Source: Celoporthe dispersa | Taxonomy: Eukaryota; Ascomycota; Sordariomycetes; Diaporthales; Cryphonectriaceae | Length of the DNA: 64,000 nucleotides | Assembly: GCA_016584495.1 (NCBI GenBank) | Contig: WAID01000009.1 | Location: 4,480,790-4,544,789, forward strand | Direction of reading: 5' to 3' | In this document: positions 22,334 to 35,398 of the stretch, one piece after another | How positions within the stretch are numbered: position 1 is the first letter of the stretch | Layout of the letters: each line of letters begins with the position of its first letter | Translations under genes and position numbers: made by a program | Notes under the pieces: model-generated | Told to the model about the DNA's origin: nothing | What the model saw: the letters and a program-made list of their open reading frames with translations, nothing else | Databases searched by the model: none

Positions 22334-25300
22334 ATGAGCCGATAGCTATCGTGGGCAGTGCCTGCCACTTCGCCGGCGGGGCGTCATCACCCTCGAAGCT
22401 CTGGGAGCTTCTGAACAACCCCAGGGATGTCCGCAGCGAGATCCCAAAGTCTCGTTTCAATGCGGATGCTTACTATCACCCTGACCCGTCATATCACGGA
22501 CATAGCAATATTTTACACTCATACATGCTCGAAGAGGACGTGACAGCTTTCGACACGGAATTCTTTGGAATCAAGCCCATTGAGGCTAAGGCTATCGACC
22601 CCCAGCAGCGCGTGCTGATGGAAACCGTCTACGAAGGCCTGGAATCGGCCGGGTTGACAATTGATGAGTTACGAGGTAGCGACACTGCTGTATACGTTGG
22701 TGTCATGTGCAGCGACTACGAGGCGGCCTTGTTAAAAGACTGTCAGTATCTCTCAACATTCCAGCTTCTGATATAATGTGGCTTGCAATAATTAACTCCA
22801 GAGACAATCAGTGCAAACTGCCCCTACATACACTGCCACCGGGATTGGGCGAAGCATTCTCTCGAATCGAATTTCTTACTTTTTCGACTGGCATGGCCCT
22901 TCCATCACCTTGGATACAGCCTGCTCGTCTAGTCTTGTAGCTGTGCATCTGGCGATCCAGTCGCTCAGGTCAGGCGAATCTCGGGTTGCTCTCGCCTGTG
23001 GATCCAACCTCCTACTTGGTCCCGAGAACTACATCGTGGAAAGCAAGCTCAAGATGCTTTCCCCAGACGGTTCGTGTTCTTCTTTCTCAATGTGATATAT
23101 TCACAATTTCCCTGACTGAGACTGACTTACATTCTTTTCTTCTCCTTATTTTCAGGCCGCAGTAAAATGTGGGACAGAGATGCCAACGGATATGCCCGTG
23201 GTGATGGTGTAGCGGCTTGTGTTCTCAAGACACTGAGCCAAGCCATTGCGGATGGAGACAACATCGAATGCATCATTCGCGAGACGGCCTTGAACCAGGA
23301 TGGAGGTGAGTAATTTATTCATTGCTATCATAGTCCTCCGTCTTGCCGGCTGTCTATGTCTTTATTTGGATCCTAATCTCGAGGTGCATAGCAACTACCG
23401 GTATCACCATGCCAAGTGCGACCTCCCAGCAGGCTTTGATCCGCAAGACATACTCCAAGGCCGGTCTGGATATTACCAAACAATCTGACCGCCCGCAATT
23501 CTTCGAGGCCCATGGAACCGGTAAGTTCCCTTTTGTGTTTCTGTTATTCCGAGGCCCTTTACCCCCAAATGTTCAATGTTGCTAACCAGGATAACTACAG
23601 GTACCCCAGCAGGAGACCCGATCGAGGCTGAGGCCATTTCAAGTGCATTTTTCGGCCGGGATTTCGTCGCCAAGGCGGGGGAGCCTTTGTACGTTGGCTC
23701 TATCAAGACCATCCTCGGCCATACCGAAGGCACGGCAGGAGTTGCGGCTATCTTGAAGGCATCTCTTGCACTTCAGCATTCCGTTGTCCCGCCCAACATG
23801 CTGCTGGAGAACCTGAGCGAACGGGTCGCACCTTTTACAAAAAAACCTGGAAATTGTCAAAGCACCCAAGGCATGGCCACAAACTCATCCTGGCCAGCCA
23901 AGACGGGCTAGTGTGAATAGTTTTGGCTTCGGTGGTGCCAACGCCCATGCCATTCTCGAGAGCTACGAGCCTTCATCCTCGCCAGCTGTTGCATCAGGGA
24001 GCCCTGCGGTGCAATACAGCCCCTTTGTGTTCTCGGCCCACACGCGCAAATCACTGCAGTCTAGTCTTTCTGCATACGCCGACTTTCTCGAAAAAGACCC
24101 TTCGATCAACATGCGTGACCTAGCCTACACGCTGCAGAAACGACGATCAGCATTCCAGTACCGTACCTCTATTTCTGCTACCTCGGCAGGTGACCTAGAG
24201 GCCAAGATCAGAAAGGAACTCGAGGGAACCGAGCTTGAAAAGCTGGGGACGAGATTTTCAACCTCGTCCAACGGAAAACGGCCCAAGGTCCTTGCCATCT
24301 TCACCGGCCAGGGTTCTCAGTATGCTCGCATGGGTGCCGAGTTGATTGAGAAATCAGCCACCGCACGCAAGATCATCCAGGAGCTCCAGGGACATCTCGA
24401 CCAGCTCCCCCAGGACGATCTCCGCCCGACCTGGTCCCTGCAAGAAGAGATATGCGCTGGTGCTGACGCCTCACGGGTCACCAAGGGAGCCTTTTCGTCT
24501 CTGTCCACTGCTATCCAGATTCTCCTTGTCGACCTGCTCCGACTTGCAGGCGTGCAATTCGATGGCATCGTCGGTCACTCATCTGGAGAGGTGGCTGCTG
24601 CGTATGCTGCCGGTTATCTGTCTGCTCGCGATGCCATCTTCGTTGCCTACTCCCGTGGCCACTTCATTGACAAGATAGCTAGCCCTAATGGAGGCGGTAT
24701 AATGGGTGCTATGTTGGCTGCCGGAATGTCAGAAGAGGATGCTCAAGCTCTCTGCTCGGATGAGGTTTTTGCTGGTCGTGTTTGCGTCGCAGCCGTGAAC
24801 TCATCCTCGAGTGTGACCATTTCCGGCGACGAAGACGCCATTGATGAGGTCAAAGTCATTCTCGACGACGAAAAGAGGTTCAACAGAAAACTCCGCGTCG
24901 ACAAGGCCTATCACTCTAACCATATGTTGAACTGTGGTCCTCCTTACGTCGCGGCGATCAAGGCTTCCGGTGCTCGCGCTGTAGAGCCCACACAAAAGGT
25001 CTCGTGGATCTCCAGTGTCCACTGCCGCCAGGTTACATCTGATATGCAGATTGGCGACCAGTACTGGGCTGATAACATGATTAGCCCTGTGATGTTCCAC
25101 CAAGCCCTCAGTGTCGCCATGGAAGCTGACGATTATGATCTCGCTATCGAAGTCGGTCCCCATCCTACGTTGAAGGGCCCAGCAAGCCAGACTATGCAGG
25201 AGGTACTGGGCAAGACTATCCCGTATTACGGTGTGCTGTCTAGAGGAACAGATGCCGTATTGGGCTTCGCATCCTGCCTTGGCTCCCTGTGGTCTCACCT

Positions 25301-28300
25301 TGGAGACAAACACGTCGACTTGCACGCTTATGATGCTGCCGTGAACGATGACAAGTCTGCCGTGCGCCTTCTAAAGGGACTTCCAAGCTACCAATGGTCT
25401 CACGAGGGGTCCCACTGGCACGAGTCGCGCAAGACGAGAAAGATGCGGATTCAGGATCAGTCGTTCAACCCGTTGTTGGGCACCATGCTGCCCGACAGCG
25501 CAGCACATCGTTTGACCTGGGGACACTTGCTGCGGGCCAGTGAAATCGAGTGGCTCTCTGGTCATCAGGTCCAGAGTCAGACTGTATTCCCGGCTGCAGG
25601 ATATGTCTGCACGGCTCTGGAGGGAGCGCGTATTGTCGCAGGTGACCGTGGCGTGCGCCTCTTTGAGCTTAAGGATTTTGTGATCCACCAGGCTCTGACT
25701 TTCAATCAAGATGACGCCGGCATTGAGATCTCGACTTGCCTCTCCGATATTCACAGCCCGACCGTGGATCGAATCCACGCCAAGTTTACGTATTCTGCCG
25801 GTCTGGGGACCAACGAAGACATGACCTTGGTTGCTCAAGCCGATGTCGAAATAACCTTGGGAGAGCCTTCCAAGGCGACACTGCCTAAGCGTGCACCTAT
25901 ACCGCCTCATATGATATCTGTGGACTCGGAGAGGTTCTACAGTCTCTTGGCTACTCTTGGCTACGGTTTCGAAGGGCCGTTCCGATCTCTCTCCCAGCTG
26001 AGGAGAAAGCTGGGACTCAGCGTCTGCGCAGTCAAGTCGGCGCCCCGCGAGGCATTTGGCAATCCCGTCCTGGTGCATCCCGCCGAGTTTGATGGTGCTA
26101 TCCAGTCGCTCATCCTGGCATTTAGCTATCCAGGTGACGACCAGATCCTGACCATGCACTTGCCCACAGGCATGGGCAGCATCCGCATCAACCCTGCGCT
26201 GTGCGAGTCCATGACGAACATGACGGTTGATGCCAAGCTTGGAGCCCCCAAGGCCTCAGGATTCAGGGGCGATGTCAGCCTATACACAAACGACTCCGCT
26301 TGCGCTGCCATCCAACTGCAAGACGTCGAGCTCGTTCCAATGGGGTCAGCTACTGCGAAAGACGACCGCAAGGTCTTCTCCAAGATCCACTGGGTCAAGA
26401 CGCAGCTGGACGGCGAGCTAGCTTCTCGTGATACTACCGTGGGCCAACATCACGAGGATATCCTGATGGCTCTGGAGCGCATCTCGACCTACTACCTGCG
26501 GCAGTTCGATCTTCAAGTTCCTGAGGATTCTCCGTTGAGAAAGGAGGCTCCTCACAACTACTATCTGCGGTACGCTCGCCATATCACCGAGCTAGTCCAG
26601 AGCGGAAACCACAAATGGGCTAAGAAGGAGTGGTTGAACGATACGAAGGAGGATATGCTCAAGGCTACGGCCCAGTTCGCAGATCTGCCTGATGCTCGGG
26701 TTATGCATCTTGTTGGAGAGCAGATGCCGCGTGTGTTCAAGGGAGAGACTAACATGCTTGAGGAGTTCCGCGTCAACAATGTTCTGGATGATTACTACGC
26801 AGGCGGCTTTGGTTTCCTCCAGTCTGGCCTCTGGATGAGCAGAACCATTTCCCAGCTCGCCGAGAGGTATCCCCATCTCAACATCCTTGAAATTGGTAAG
26901 TGCTGGAGAAGAGAAGAAGCAATGCACTGTAATGTTCTTGAATTACTTTACAGTAGCTAACGATAAATCTAGGTGCTGGTACTGGCGGTGCGACCAAGAG
27001 AATCCTGAAGCACCTCGGCTCCAACTTCCTGACATATACCTTTACGGATGTCTCGAGTGGTTTCTTCGAGGTAGCTGCTGATGTCTTGTCTGATTACAAG
27101 GACCGTATGGTATTCAAGACGCTCGACTGTGGTCAGGATCCTACCGCTCAGGGATACACCGAAGGGACGTATGATGTCGTCGTGGCCTCCCTCGTCATCC
27201 ATGCCACGCCCGACCTAGAGGTCACCATGAGAAACCTTCGGTAAGCCATTTCCAGTTACACTCGAGATCATGGTCGTCTAGAGGAGGCATTTACTCACTG
27301 TTATGACTACAGAAAGCTGCTGAAACCAGGTGGTTACCTGGTAGTTGCCGACGGTAGTAACAACGGCCAGCCTCACGGCACCGGAGGCTTTATTTTCGGA
27401 ACACTTCCAGGTTGGTGGCTCGGTGCAGAGACCGGAAGGCCTCTGTCGCCATTCGTTTCGACCGCCGAATGGGAACGACTCCTCAAGGCGAGCGGCTTTG
27501 CTGGCATCGACTCGACGGCCCCCAAGGGCTTTGAGGACGTTATTGGGATGACGGTCTTTGCTGCGCAAGCCCTTGACGATAGGGTATCTTTCTTGCGAGA
27601 ACCCCTGGGTGCCGCGGAGCCCAAGCGCGCCCTCATTGCCCCCACCAAAAATCTTGTCGTCGTTGGTGGCAGCACTGAGCCTACCCGTCGTCTGGTCAAG
27701 TCCCTCCAAGACTCCATCAAGGATGTCCAAGTGCACACCTTTGAAACATTGAAGGCCGTGGATCACAGCCTCATCAGTGCCGACAGCACCGTTGTCAGCT
27801 TGTCGGAGCTGGACAAGCCTGTGTTCAAAGACATGACTCCTGAGGAGTTCTTGGCTTTCAAGACGATGTTCCTGGCCCCCACAACACTGCTTTGGGTCAC
27901 CAGCGGCCGTCTGCACGAGGAGCCATTCTCCAACATGACAGTTGGGTTTGCTCGTACTGCCGTTCACGAGACTCCAGCCTTGCACTTCCAGAACATCGAC
28001 ATTACAGACCTGGCCAGATTCGATCCTCAAAGGCTCGTCGAGATGGTGCTTCGCTTCCGGGCTATCACCGACGTCGCCGAGCCGGAGAGCAACCACCTCC
28101 TCTGGGCTAAGGAGCCCGAGATTGTTATTGATGCCGAGGGCCATGAGGTCGTGCCACGACTCCGACCTATCGCTGCTCGCAACGATAGATATAACTCGGC
28201 ACGCCGCCCGATTACGCACCAGATAGACATCGCCGAGTCTCCAGCTGTCCTGCAGAGAGATGCCGGGGCGTGGTGCCTGAGGGAAATTTCCAAATGGGGA

Positions 28301-31300
28301 ATTGCTGCCGAGGACGAATCCAACATCAAGCTCAAAGTCAGCCACGCCATCAAGTCGGCTGTTCGGACGGCTTATGGTCACAAGTTCCTCATTCTGGGAA
28401 CTAACCCAAAGACCCAGGCACGGTTCCTAGCTCTAGTGCCCTCACTCCTGTCTGTCATCACCGTCAAGAAGGAATCGGTGCTGCCCTGCCCCGTCACCAA
28501 ATCAACAGAGGGCCAACTCCTCACCGCGCTAGCCGCTAACCTAGTCGCATTGGCTGTGGTTGATCCCCTTGTGGGTGGAGAGACTGTGGTTGTCCACAAC
28601 GCATCGGAACTACTTGCACAGGCTATTTCTGCCCAGGCAGCTACTAAGGACGTGCAGGCCCTGTTCGTAGCAGATTCCTCGCGCCGGCCTTCTGACCCTT
28701 CGTGGGCCACGCTGGCTCCCTACGTAACCAAGACGGAAGTAGTTGATATTTTTCCTGTCAACACTTCTTGCTTTGTTGGACTCTCCAACCACGAGGTCGA
28801 GAAGTCAGAGAATGAATCTACGATCCTGTCTACGCTGGCTCCTCATTGCCGCAAGGAAACCTCGGAGACACTCTACTCTGCTGTCGGCTGGGAGGGCAGT
28901 GCTTCATCTGCCGCACAGCTGGGACGACTGCTGCAGAGAGCCTTGGATGCGAGCCAAGATGGCTCTCAGGCAGTCGCTCCAGAGGTTGTCACGATTGGCG
29001 ACCTCCTCAGTGGATCGAAGCCCGCCGACCCCGCCACGGTCATTGACTGGAACCTGTCAGAGTCTCCCGCCGTCAATGTGACCCGTCTGGACTCGGCAGC
29101 CTTCTTCAAGGGTGATAAGACTTACTGGATGTGTGGTCTGTCTGGTGCTCTGGGGGTTTCTCTCTGTGACTGGATGATCGAGAGAGGTGCCAGATATCTG
29201 GTGCTGACTAGCCGGAATCCAAACATCTCTCTGGATTGGATCAAGGCTCATAAGCAGAATGGTGTCAATGTCACCATTGTGCCTTGGTAAGTTGTTGTGG
29301 CAGTGGAGCATTCCTAATCGTCACGAAGTGATTACTTGACTGACATTTTGGTCTTTTGTGTAGCGACGTGACTGATGAGCCTGCACTGCGTGCTGCCTAT
29401 CAGAAAATCTGCGAAACGTTGCCTGAGGTAGGGGGCGTCCTCAATGGTGCGATGGTCTTGAGAGATATCTCGATCCAGAATATGTCGTTCAATCATATGA
29501 GTGATGTTTTCAGGCCCAAGGTGTATGGAAGCATCCACCTGGACCGCATCTTCGCGACACAGAAGTTAGACTTCTTTATCCTTTTCTCGTCTATCAATTG
29601 CGTCATCGGTAACCTGGGTCAGGCTAACTATGCAGCGGCCAATACCTTCATGTGCAGTCGTAAGCAATCCCTACAAACATATTCTACGCCTTTCACCCAT
29701 CTGGGGACCAAGATCCCTTCCATGACTTGTCGAAAAGTCGTATATGCTAACTCCATTCTTCTCGCAGTGGCGGCTCAGCGCAGGAAGCGTGGCTTGGCTG
29801 CTTCGGCGCTCAATGTGGGAGCTATTATCGGTGCAGGCTATATGGAGAGAGAATCCAGCAAGGCCTTAGATCTGACCGTATCGAAGATGGCTTTGATGCA
29901 CTTGTCAGAGCAGGATTACCACCAACTCTTCGCCGAGGGTATCGACGCTGGCCGCCCTGACTCGGACGATGAGGCCGAGTTGACCACCGGCCTTCTCGAT
30001 ATCCCGGCTAATGGTGGCCCCGATGCTCCGAAGTGGCATGCCAACCCTGTCTTCTCATCCTTCATTGCCCACCAGGTCGAAAAGGCTGGAGGGGACTCGG
30101 GCAGTGAGGCAGCTATGTCCATCAAGGATCAGCTCAGCGGCTGCAAGTCCCAGAGCGACGTCCTTGCTGTTGTCAAACGTGAGTCAAACAGCACTGATGT
30201 GCTACAACAACAACAATATAGTAAAGCACGGCTAACAGTATGGGGACAAAACAGGGACATTTGCCGCTCAACTACGCAACGTGCTGCAGATGACAACATC
30301 TGACGAGGACCTTATGGCTGCAAGGAGCAGCGGTATCGGCCTGGATTCGCTGATTTCCGTGGACATCCGCTCGTGGTTCTTGAAGAACTTCGAAGTCGGC
30401 ATTCCGGTCCTGAAGATAATGGGTAATGATACCATGGCTGACATTGCCGAACTCGTCGCGTCTCAGGTCTCGCCGAGCTTGCTTGCTGGGGATGCTGCTG
30501 GAGACGCCCCTGCTACAGATGGGAAGGCGGTGGCTTCCAAGGCCCCCGCGCCAGAGGCAGCCAAAGACAATTCTGAGACAACCTCTGCCGCATCCAGCAG
30601 TGGTGGTTCAACGGGCTACACCACACCCGCGCCTGAGATGGAGCGCGGAGGGCCAGTGAAAATTGATTGGGACACAGAAATTGTTCTGCCGGAAGCCGTG
30701 AAGTTGGCAAACGACAACACTGCGGCGGCTCAGCCTCGCGTCATCGTGCTCACTGGAGCCAGCGGGCTTTTGGGCCGCGCGTTACTGTCCCGGCTGCTCA
30801 GGTCCTCATCGGTTGAGAAGGTCATTTGCATCGCTACTCGCCGCCTTGGCGAACGCCTCAAGAATGGAGAGCTCCCGCAGGACGACCGCGTGGTGTACTT
30901 TGAGGGTGACCTTGAGCAACCGCGCCTCGGCCTGTCGGAAGCAGACGCTGTCACCATCTTCAGCGAGGCTGATGCTGTAATCCACAACGGCGCTGATACT
31001 TCTCATCTCAAGTTCTACCCAGCCATCAGGGATGCAAATATGGGATCGACAAAGTATATCATCAGCCTCTGCATGGATCGCAAGATCCCCATCCACTATC
31101 TCTCCACTGTGGGTGTTGCCCTCTTCGGCGATTACAAGTCCTTCCCTGAGGTCTCGGTCGCCAGGCATTACCCGCCCACGGACGGGTCACACGGCTACAT
31201 CGCTGCCAAGTGGGCAAGCGAGCGCCTGCTGGAGGAGCTCCAGCATCGTCACGGTGTCAACACGTGGATCCACCGCCCGTCCACCATCATCCGCGAGGGC

Positions 31301-31711
31301 GCAGACGCTGCCAGCGCCGCAGCCCAGCTCGACTGGATGAACTCCCTGGTCGAGTACATGCTCAAGACTAAGGCTGTGCCCGCCATGAACAACCTGCACG
31401 GTGCTCTAGATTTTGTCTCGGTTGAGAATGCATCGACCAGCATCCTCCAATGCGTCTTCGACAACAAGCCCAAGACAGCGGGAAGCGCAACCTATGTTCA
31501 CCAAGTGGGTGACATCGTGGCTCCACTGGACAACCTGAAAGAGTTTGTGGAGAAGAGGACGGGAGCTACCAATGTGGAGGTGCTTCCTATCAACGGATGG
31601 GCAGCTCGCGCAGTAGGAATGGGGCTCAATCGAGGTGTTGCCGCCCTGATTGAGTCAATGGATGAACCGGGGCAACCTAGCTACCCCAGGATGCTCCGTG
31701 AAGGGGCTTGA
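22330..31711 (+). CDS. Highly reducing polyketide synthase with C-terminal reductase, KS-AT-DH-cMT-(ER0)-KR-ACP-R
   Basis: It starts at MNEPIAIVGSACHF (22330), ends TGA 31711, and has about nine introns and about 2,880 residues. KS to 23.96 kb: DTACSSS, EAHGTG, GHTEG. AT about 24.29-25.25 kb: GHSSGE. DH about 25.47-26.34 kb: GHQVQSQTVFPAAGY with its His, and HPAEFDGAIQS. cMT about 26.86-27.56 kb: EIGAGTGG (split by an intron), GTLPGWWLG. A segment at 28.2-29.1 kb sits where an ER would be but has no NADPH motif. KR about 29.11-29.87 kb: GLSGALG, SSINCVIGN, NYAAAN. ACP about 30.26-30.48 kb: GLDSLISVD. R about 30.73-31.69 kb: TGASGLLGRALL and GYIAAKW (Tyr/Lys). It probably makes a methylated, partly reduced chain in the cytosol and releases it as an aldehyde or alcohol. 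Oddity: the A7 run at 23839-23845 is one base too long for the KS frame. Confidence 0.95.
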
Positions 31712-32339
31712 TCTCATGCACGTACATGATAAGGTATGAGAATATGTACAAACATATAAGGCCATATTAGAAATATTTGGAAATTGATGGTTTTGCAACA
31801 TTGACTTGTTCACGTTGAAAAAGGTCAGCGTGAAGTTTCTCATTTCAGGTTTGAAAATTGTAGTATTGGTGAGTGTTCTCGATAGTATGTATGGTTACCT
31901 CGTCCGCCCCCATATCTTTGTAATACAAGCAGAAATTTCCGGGCAAAAAAAAATAAACATATGACACACATACAAACACTTGAAATGACAGACATCCCCA
32001 GTGCAGACTGGAAATGTGTCTGTCATAGGTAGGGGACGGGCATCGCACGAAAGTAGGTGGGTATAGTTAACAGAGAAGAATTTCAATAGGTGGATCCCTA
32101 GAATATGACTATTACAAAGTTACTGATATATTTTTAACAATGAAATGAGTAACACCTGGTTCTTATATTCCAAGTATTTCTGATAATGCAGAAATTTGTC
32201 TATAATAAGTGATCCAGAGAGGGTATCTGGACTTGCTCGGCGCACTGCCTCCTAATCGGGGCGGAGCACCTGACGGCTACTATTTTGCGTACAGGCCAAC
32301 CTTGCTTTTGTTTCTGAATCGCTCCACGATTAACTCCCA
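31712..32339. other. Convergent 3' region of PKS and second P450
   Basis: AT-rich 0.63 kb between two genes that end towards each other. No coding signal was seen; it presumably holds the two polyadenylation sites. Confidence 0.5.
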
Positions 32340-34209
32340 CTACAGTTCTACTTCTGCCCTGCGTCCTCGCACGCTAACCTTCACTGTCGGATCCGAGTCC
32401 ATCATGATTCCGTTGGTGAAAATCCTGGGAGGCGGACTGGAGGAACTCAGCTGCCAGTCGTACTTGAGCAGCATGTGACACAGCGCGATCTTGATCTCGT
32501 TGGCGGCGAGGAAGCGGCCTGGGCAAGCATGCCTGCCATGTCCAAAAGCGATGTGCTCGGCGCGAGTCGTCGTCAGTTGCCATACGTTATCGTTTCCTGG
32601 CTGCTCCCGTAGGCGTAGAAATCGGTATCCGTCGAACTTGTCCGGCTCCGGATACACACTCGAGTCCCACATCGCCTGACAGGAGACGCCGACCTTTGTG
32701 CCTTTAGGGATCAGAGTACCGTCCGGCAGACGCGTGTCACTCATGGCTACGCGGTTCATGTTGACTATTCCAATTGTAAACCTGGTGAACTTTAAGGACA
32801 GTGGAGAGGATATGGTGTAAACACAACGTACCTGACATGGGAGGCTTCAATCTCTGTGCCTCCTTAACCACGCTGTCCATCAACTTGAGCTTGTAGAGAG
32901 AGGCATGCTTCAGCCCCTCACCTGCCAATACAGAGATGATCTCCTCCCGCAGAGGCTGGATATACTCGGGATTTTGTAGAAGGCAGTACATGGTGTGCGC
33001 CAACAGGTCTGTGGTCGTGTGGATGGCCGCCACGGCTAGATTGAGCTGAAAGGCGGCCGGGTAATACTGAAGCTTCCTTTCCCGCGCTATCTGCTCGGTC
33101 CATTCGATCGTATCAGACTTTTCAGCCAGTGTAGTCGAAGATGCCCTCTCGGCGCGTCGCCTCTCCATGACAGGCCCTATGATCGATTCAGCTTCTTTGA
33201 GCTGCGCTCTCACCTTTGTGCCCTTGGTAGGAACCAGTGAATGACGAATTGCAGAAACCTGGGGTATGTTCTGAGCTCGTAAGACGCAAGGAATGAGTCC
33301 ACCGTGTAGTTCTTGGTGATTCGGAGCCATGACGCATTATGAGTGACATCTTCGTCTCCCAGGAATACTCTTGCAGAAAGACGAGCCACGAGGTCGAGGA
33401 GCCCATCTTTCAAGCCCACTTCATGCCAGTCTACCAGAAGCATCAGTATACATGCATCTAACACGGGGAAGATTTAAGACAAGTACCTTTGGTGCGAGGG
33501 AATATATCTGTGCACGCTGCAGCTGTTTCCTCGGATAGTGGATCAGTTAATCTGCCTTCGTAGCGTCAGAAACGAATGCGCGGGACACGTTCATGGTCAG
33601 AATTAAAATACTCAGAGATTGGGTGAGTCTCGTTTTGACCATATCGTTTAACAAGCTGCTCCTTGTAGCTTCATGGAAAGGCTCGAACCCAGGTATATGA
33701 GCACATGTAGACTATTAGTCTTAGATTAGCTTTCCCATTGTGTCAGGCGTGAATGTTGCATCATCATACCTCTTTCATATACTCGGCGAAGTTGAAATTC
33801 TCAATGTTCCGAACGTCATTGGCCATGGACGGAGGGAATATGAGCATCTCCCCAAGCTCAGAGATAACACGGAACGGCCTCGACGTGCCAAACTGAATTT
33901 TTGTCAGGTTTTCATCAGGCTATGTTTACTATTTTCTTTTTGCGGAGAAAACACACTTGCTTCAGTCCACGTTCGACCACCCCGCGGGCATCAACTGTGA
34001 AGCTTTCCTTGGCTTTCGCCCCACTGATATCCCAAGATGATTTGTCTGTAGCGAGGGGGGAATTGAGAGAGTCCAGACCGACTGCGTACGACCCAGATCA
34101 AGACAACGGCCACGATGCTCGTAGCCCACATGACTGGTGTATAAGACGCCGCTTCAGCGGCTTCAAGCATCGTGCCTGACGATCGATTTGCAAATAAAGT
34201 GGAATCCAT
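32340..34209 (-). CDS. Cytochrome P450 monooxygenase (cluster P450 no. 2), frame-disrupted
   Basis: ATG at 34209 opens a hydrophobic anchor (VMWATSIVAVVLIWVV). Exons can be followed through FRVISELGEMLIFPPSMAND, DMVKTRLTQSL, a region with AIHTTTDLLAHT (I helix), EAQRLKPPM (ExxR), and heme motif FGHGRHACPGR; it ends at 32340. Five or more introns lie between. It looks like the same fungal P450 class as the gene at 2.1 kb, about 510 residues. Two frame breaks are needed as written: the G6 run at 34055-34060 is one base too long for the N-terminal exon, and the CC at 33213-33214 is one short, producing a stop after FLPRAQR. No other lesions were seen, so base-calling error is likelier than decay. 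Probable role: hydroxylation of the polyketide. Confidence 0.8.
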
Positions 34210-35398
34210 AGCTTAAACAGTTTAGTTGCCTTAATCTTGTTTGCGTGAGAAGCATGCATGCATGCAAAGTGACAGCATGTGCTATGGTCGAGAAGCACCT
34301 GGGATCCTGCATATGTAACAAAATGATTACCACGCTTTCTGCGCCGCGCCTGAGATTGTTTACTTTGCCATGTGGCTGGGAGCAGGTACCTAGTAATTTC
34401 GGCCTAGGCCACACCACTATCAGCCGTCTTTCCTCAGACCAATCCTTTGTCATCCTACACAGTTGATAGGTGCTCGTTGTGTCTACAGTCTAATTACATT
34501 CCCAGGTAGACATACTCATCCATGCGGCACAGGCCGAATTGTCCCGTACGCAGAGGGATCTAGTATATTGATTCAGCCGAAACCATCCCAGTTACCCTTA
34601 CACGGTAGAATTGGCCCAGAATGGAGAGAGTTACATTCGCTTGATTCGGGATTTCCACACCAAAGGAACCTTGTCTGGCAGGAGTTGCTCAGGGAGGAAC
34701 AGACAGCCAATGATGTCCGCCCAAGTGTTATTCCGCCTGCTGTACTTTCCAAGATGTGTATTGTGAATCACTGTGGAAAAAAAAGATCAAGCTCCGTTCG
34801 AAAATCCTTTGCGAACTGTCGTTAAAACTCCTATCGGGAAGTCCTCACCCTCACCTGGGGAACAGGATTTCGGTATTATCTGCCTGAGGTGGACCTGATG
34901 CTTGGTAGCTCAAGGAAGGATCCTTAGCAGTGCCACTAGCGGTGCTTCTAGAAGGATAGACAAAATAGGGGGGATTTTTGGGCACAGTTCGAACCGCCTA
35001 CACTCGGAGCATTTCGGGAGAATATTCCCGAACTTCAGCTGGGCGTACAATTCAGTCCCATGTCAAGCATCTGAGCGGACTGGAGTACCCACAAAGCGCC
35101 TTTCGATACGCAGAGGTGGTATGGTCTAGAGAAGTCATGTTTAAAAGCCCTGGGCTAGTTTGTCAGGCAGGATTACCGCACGTTTCTCGGCTAATATTCT
35201 TGGTATGCACCTGCCTGGATTACTGCCGACACATTGAACGGTGAAACGGTCGAGTGAGTTTGAGGACTTGATGGCAAGATCTCGAGAAGGGCGGTGGCAG
35301 ACATATAGCAATTTGTTTATGAACAGCTTGGAAATCCCTGCATCCTGCAATGCAAAAGCCTCTATGCTCAAGAAAGTTTCTTGTTTCCAACTATCAAA
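34210..35398. other. Divergent promoter region, second P450 / acyltransferase
   Basis: About 1.2 kb between diverging genes, without recognised coding sequence. It contains TTCGGGA at 34645-34651 and the palindrome at 35013-35032. Confidence 0.55.
35013..35032. promoter_or_regulatory. Palindrome TTCGGGA-N6-TCCCGAA upstream of the acyltransferase
   Basis: Two perfect 7-base arms, TTCGGGA (35013-35019) and TCCCGAA (35026-35032), are separated by six bases. It lies about 370 bp upstream of the acyltransferase ATG and between diverging genes. Inverted CGG-containing half-sites of this spacing are typical Zn2Cys6 targets. Binding by the cluster regulator is an inference. Confidence 0.4.

Noticed and set aside
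25371..28381. Long minus-strand ORFs of 262 and 367 codons inside the PKS
   Set aside because: They are antisense shadows of the PKS coding frame. The plus-strand frame shows intact catalytic motifs throughout.
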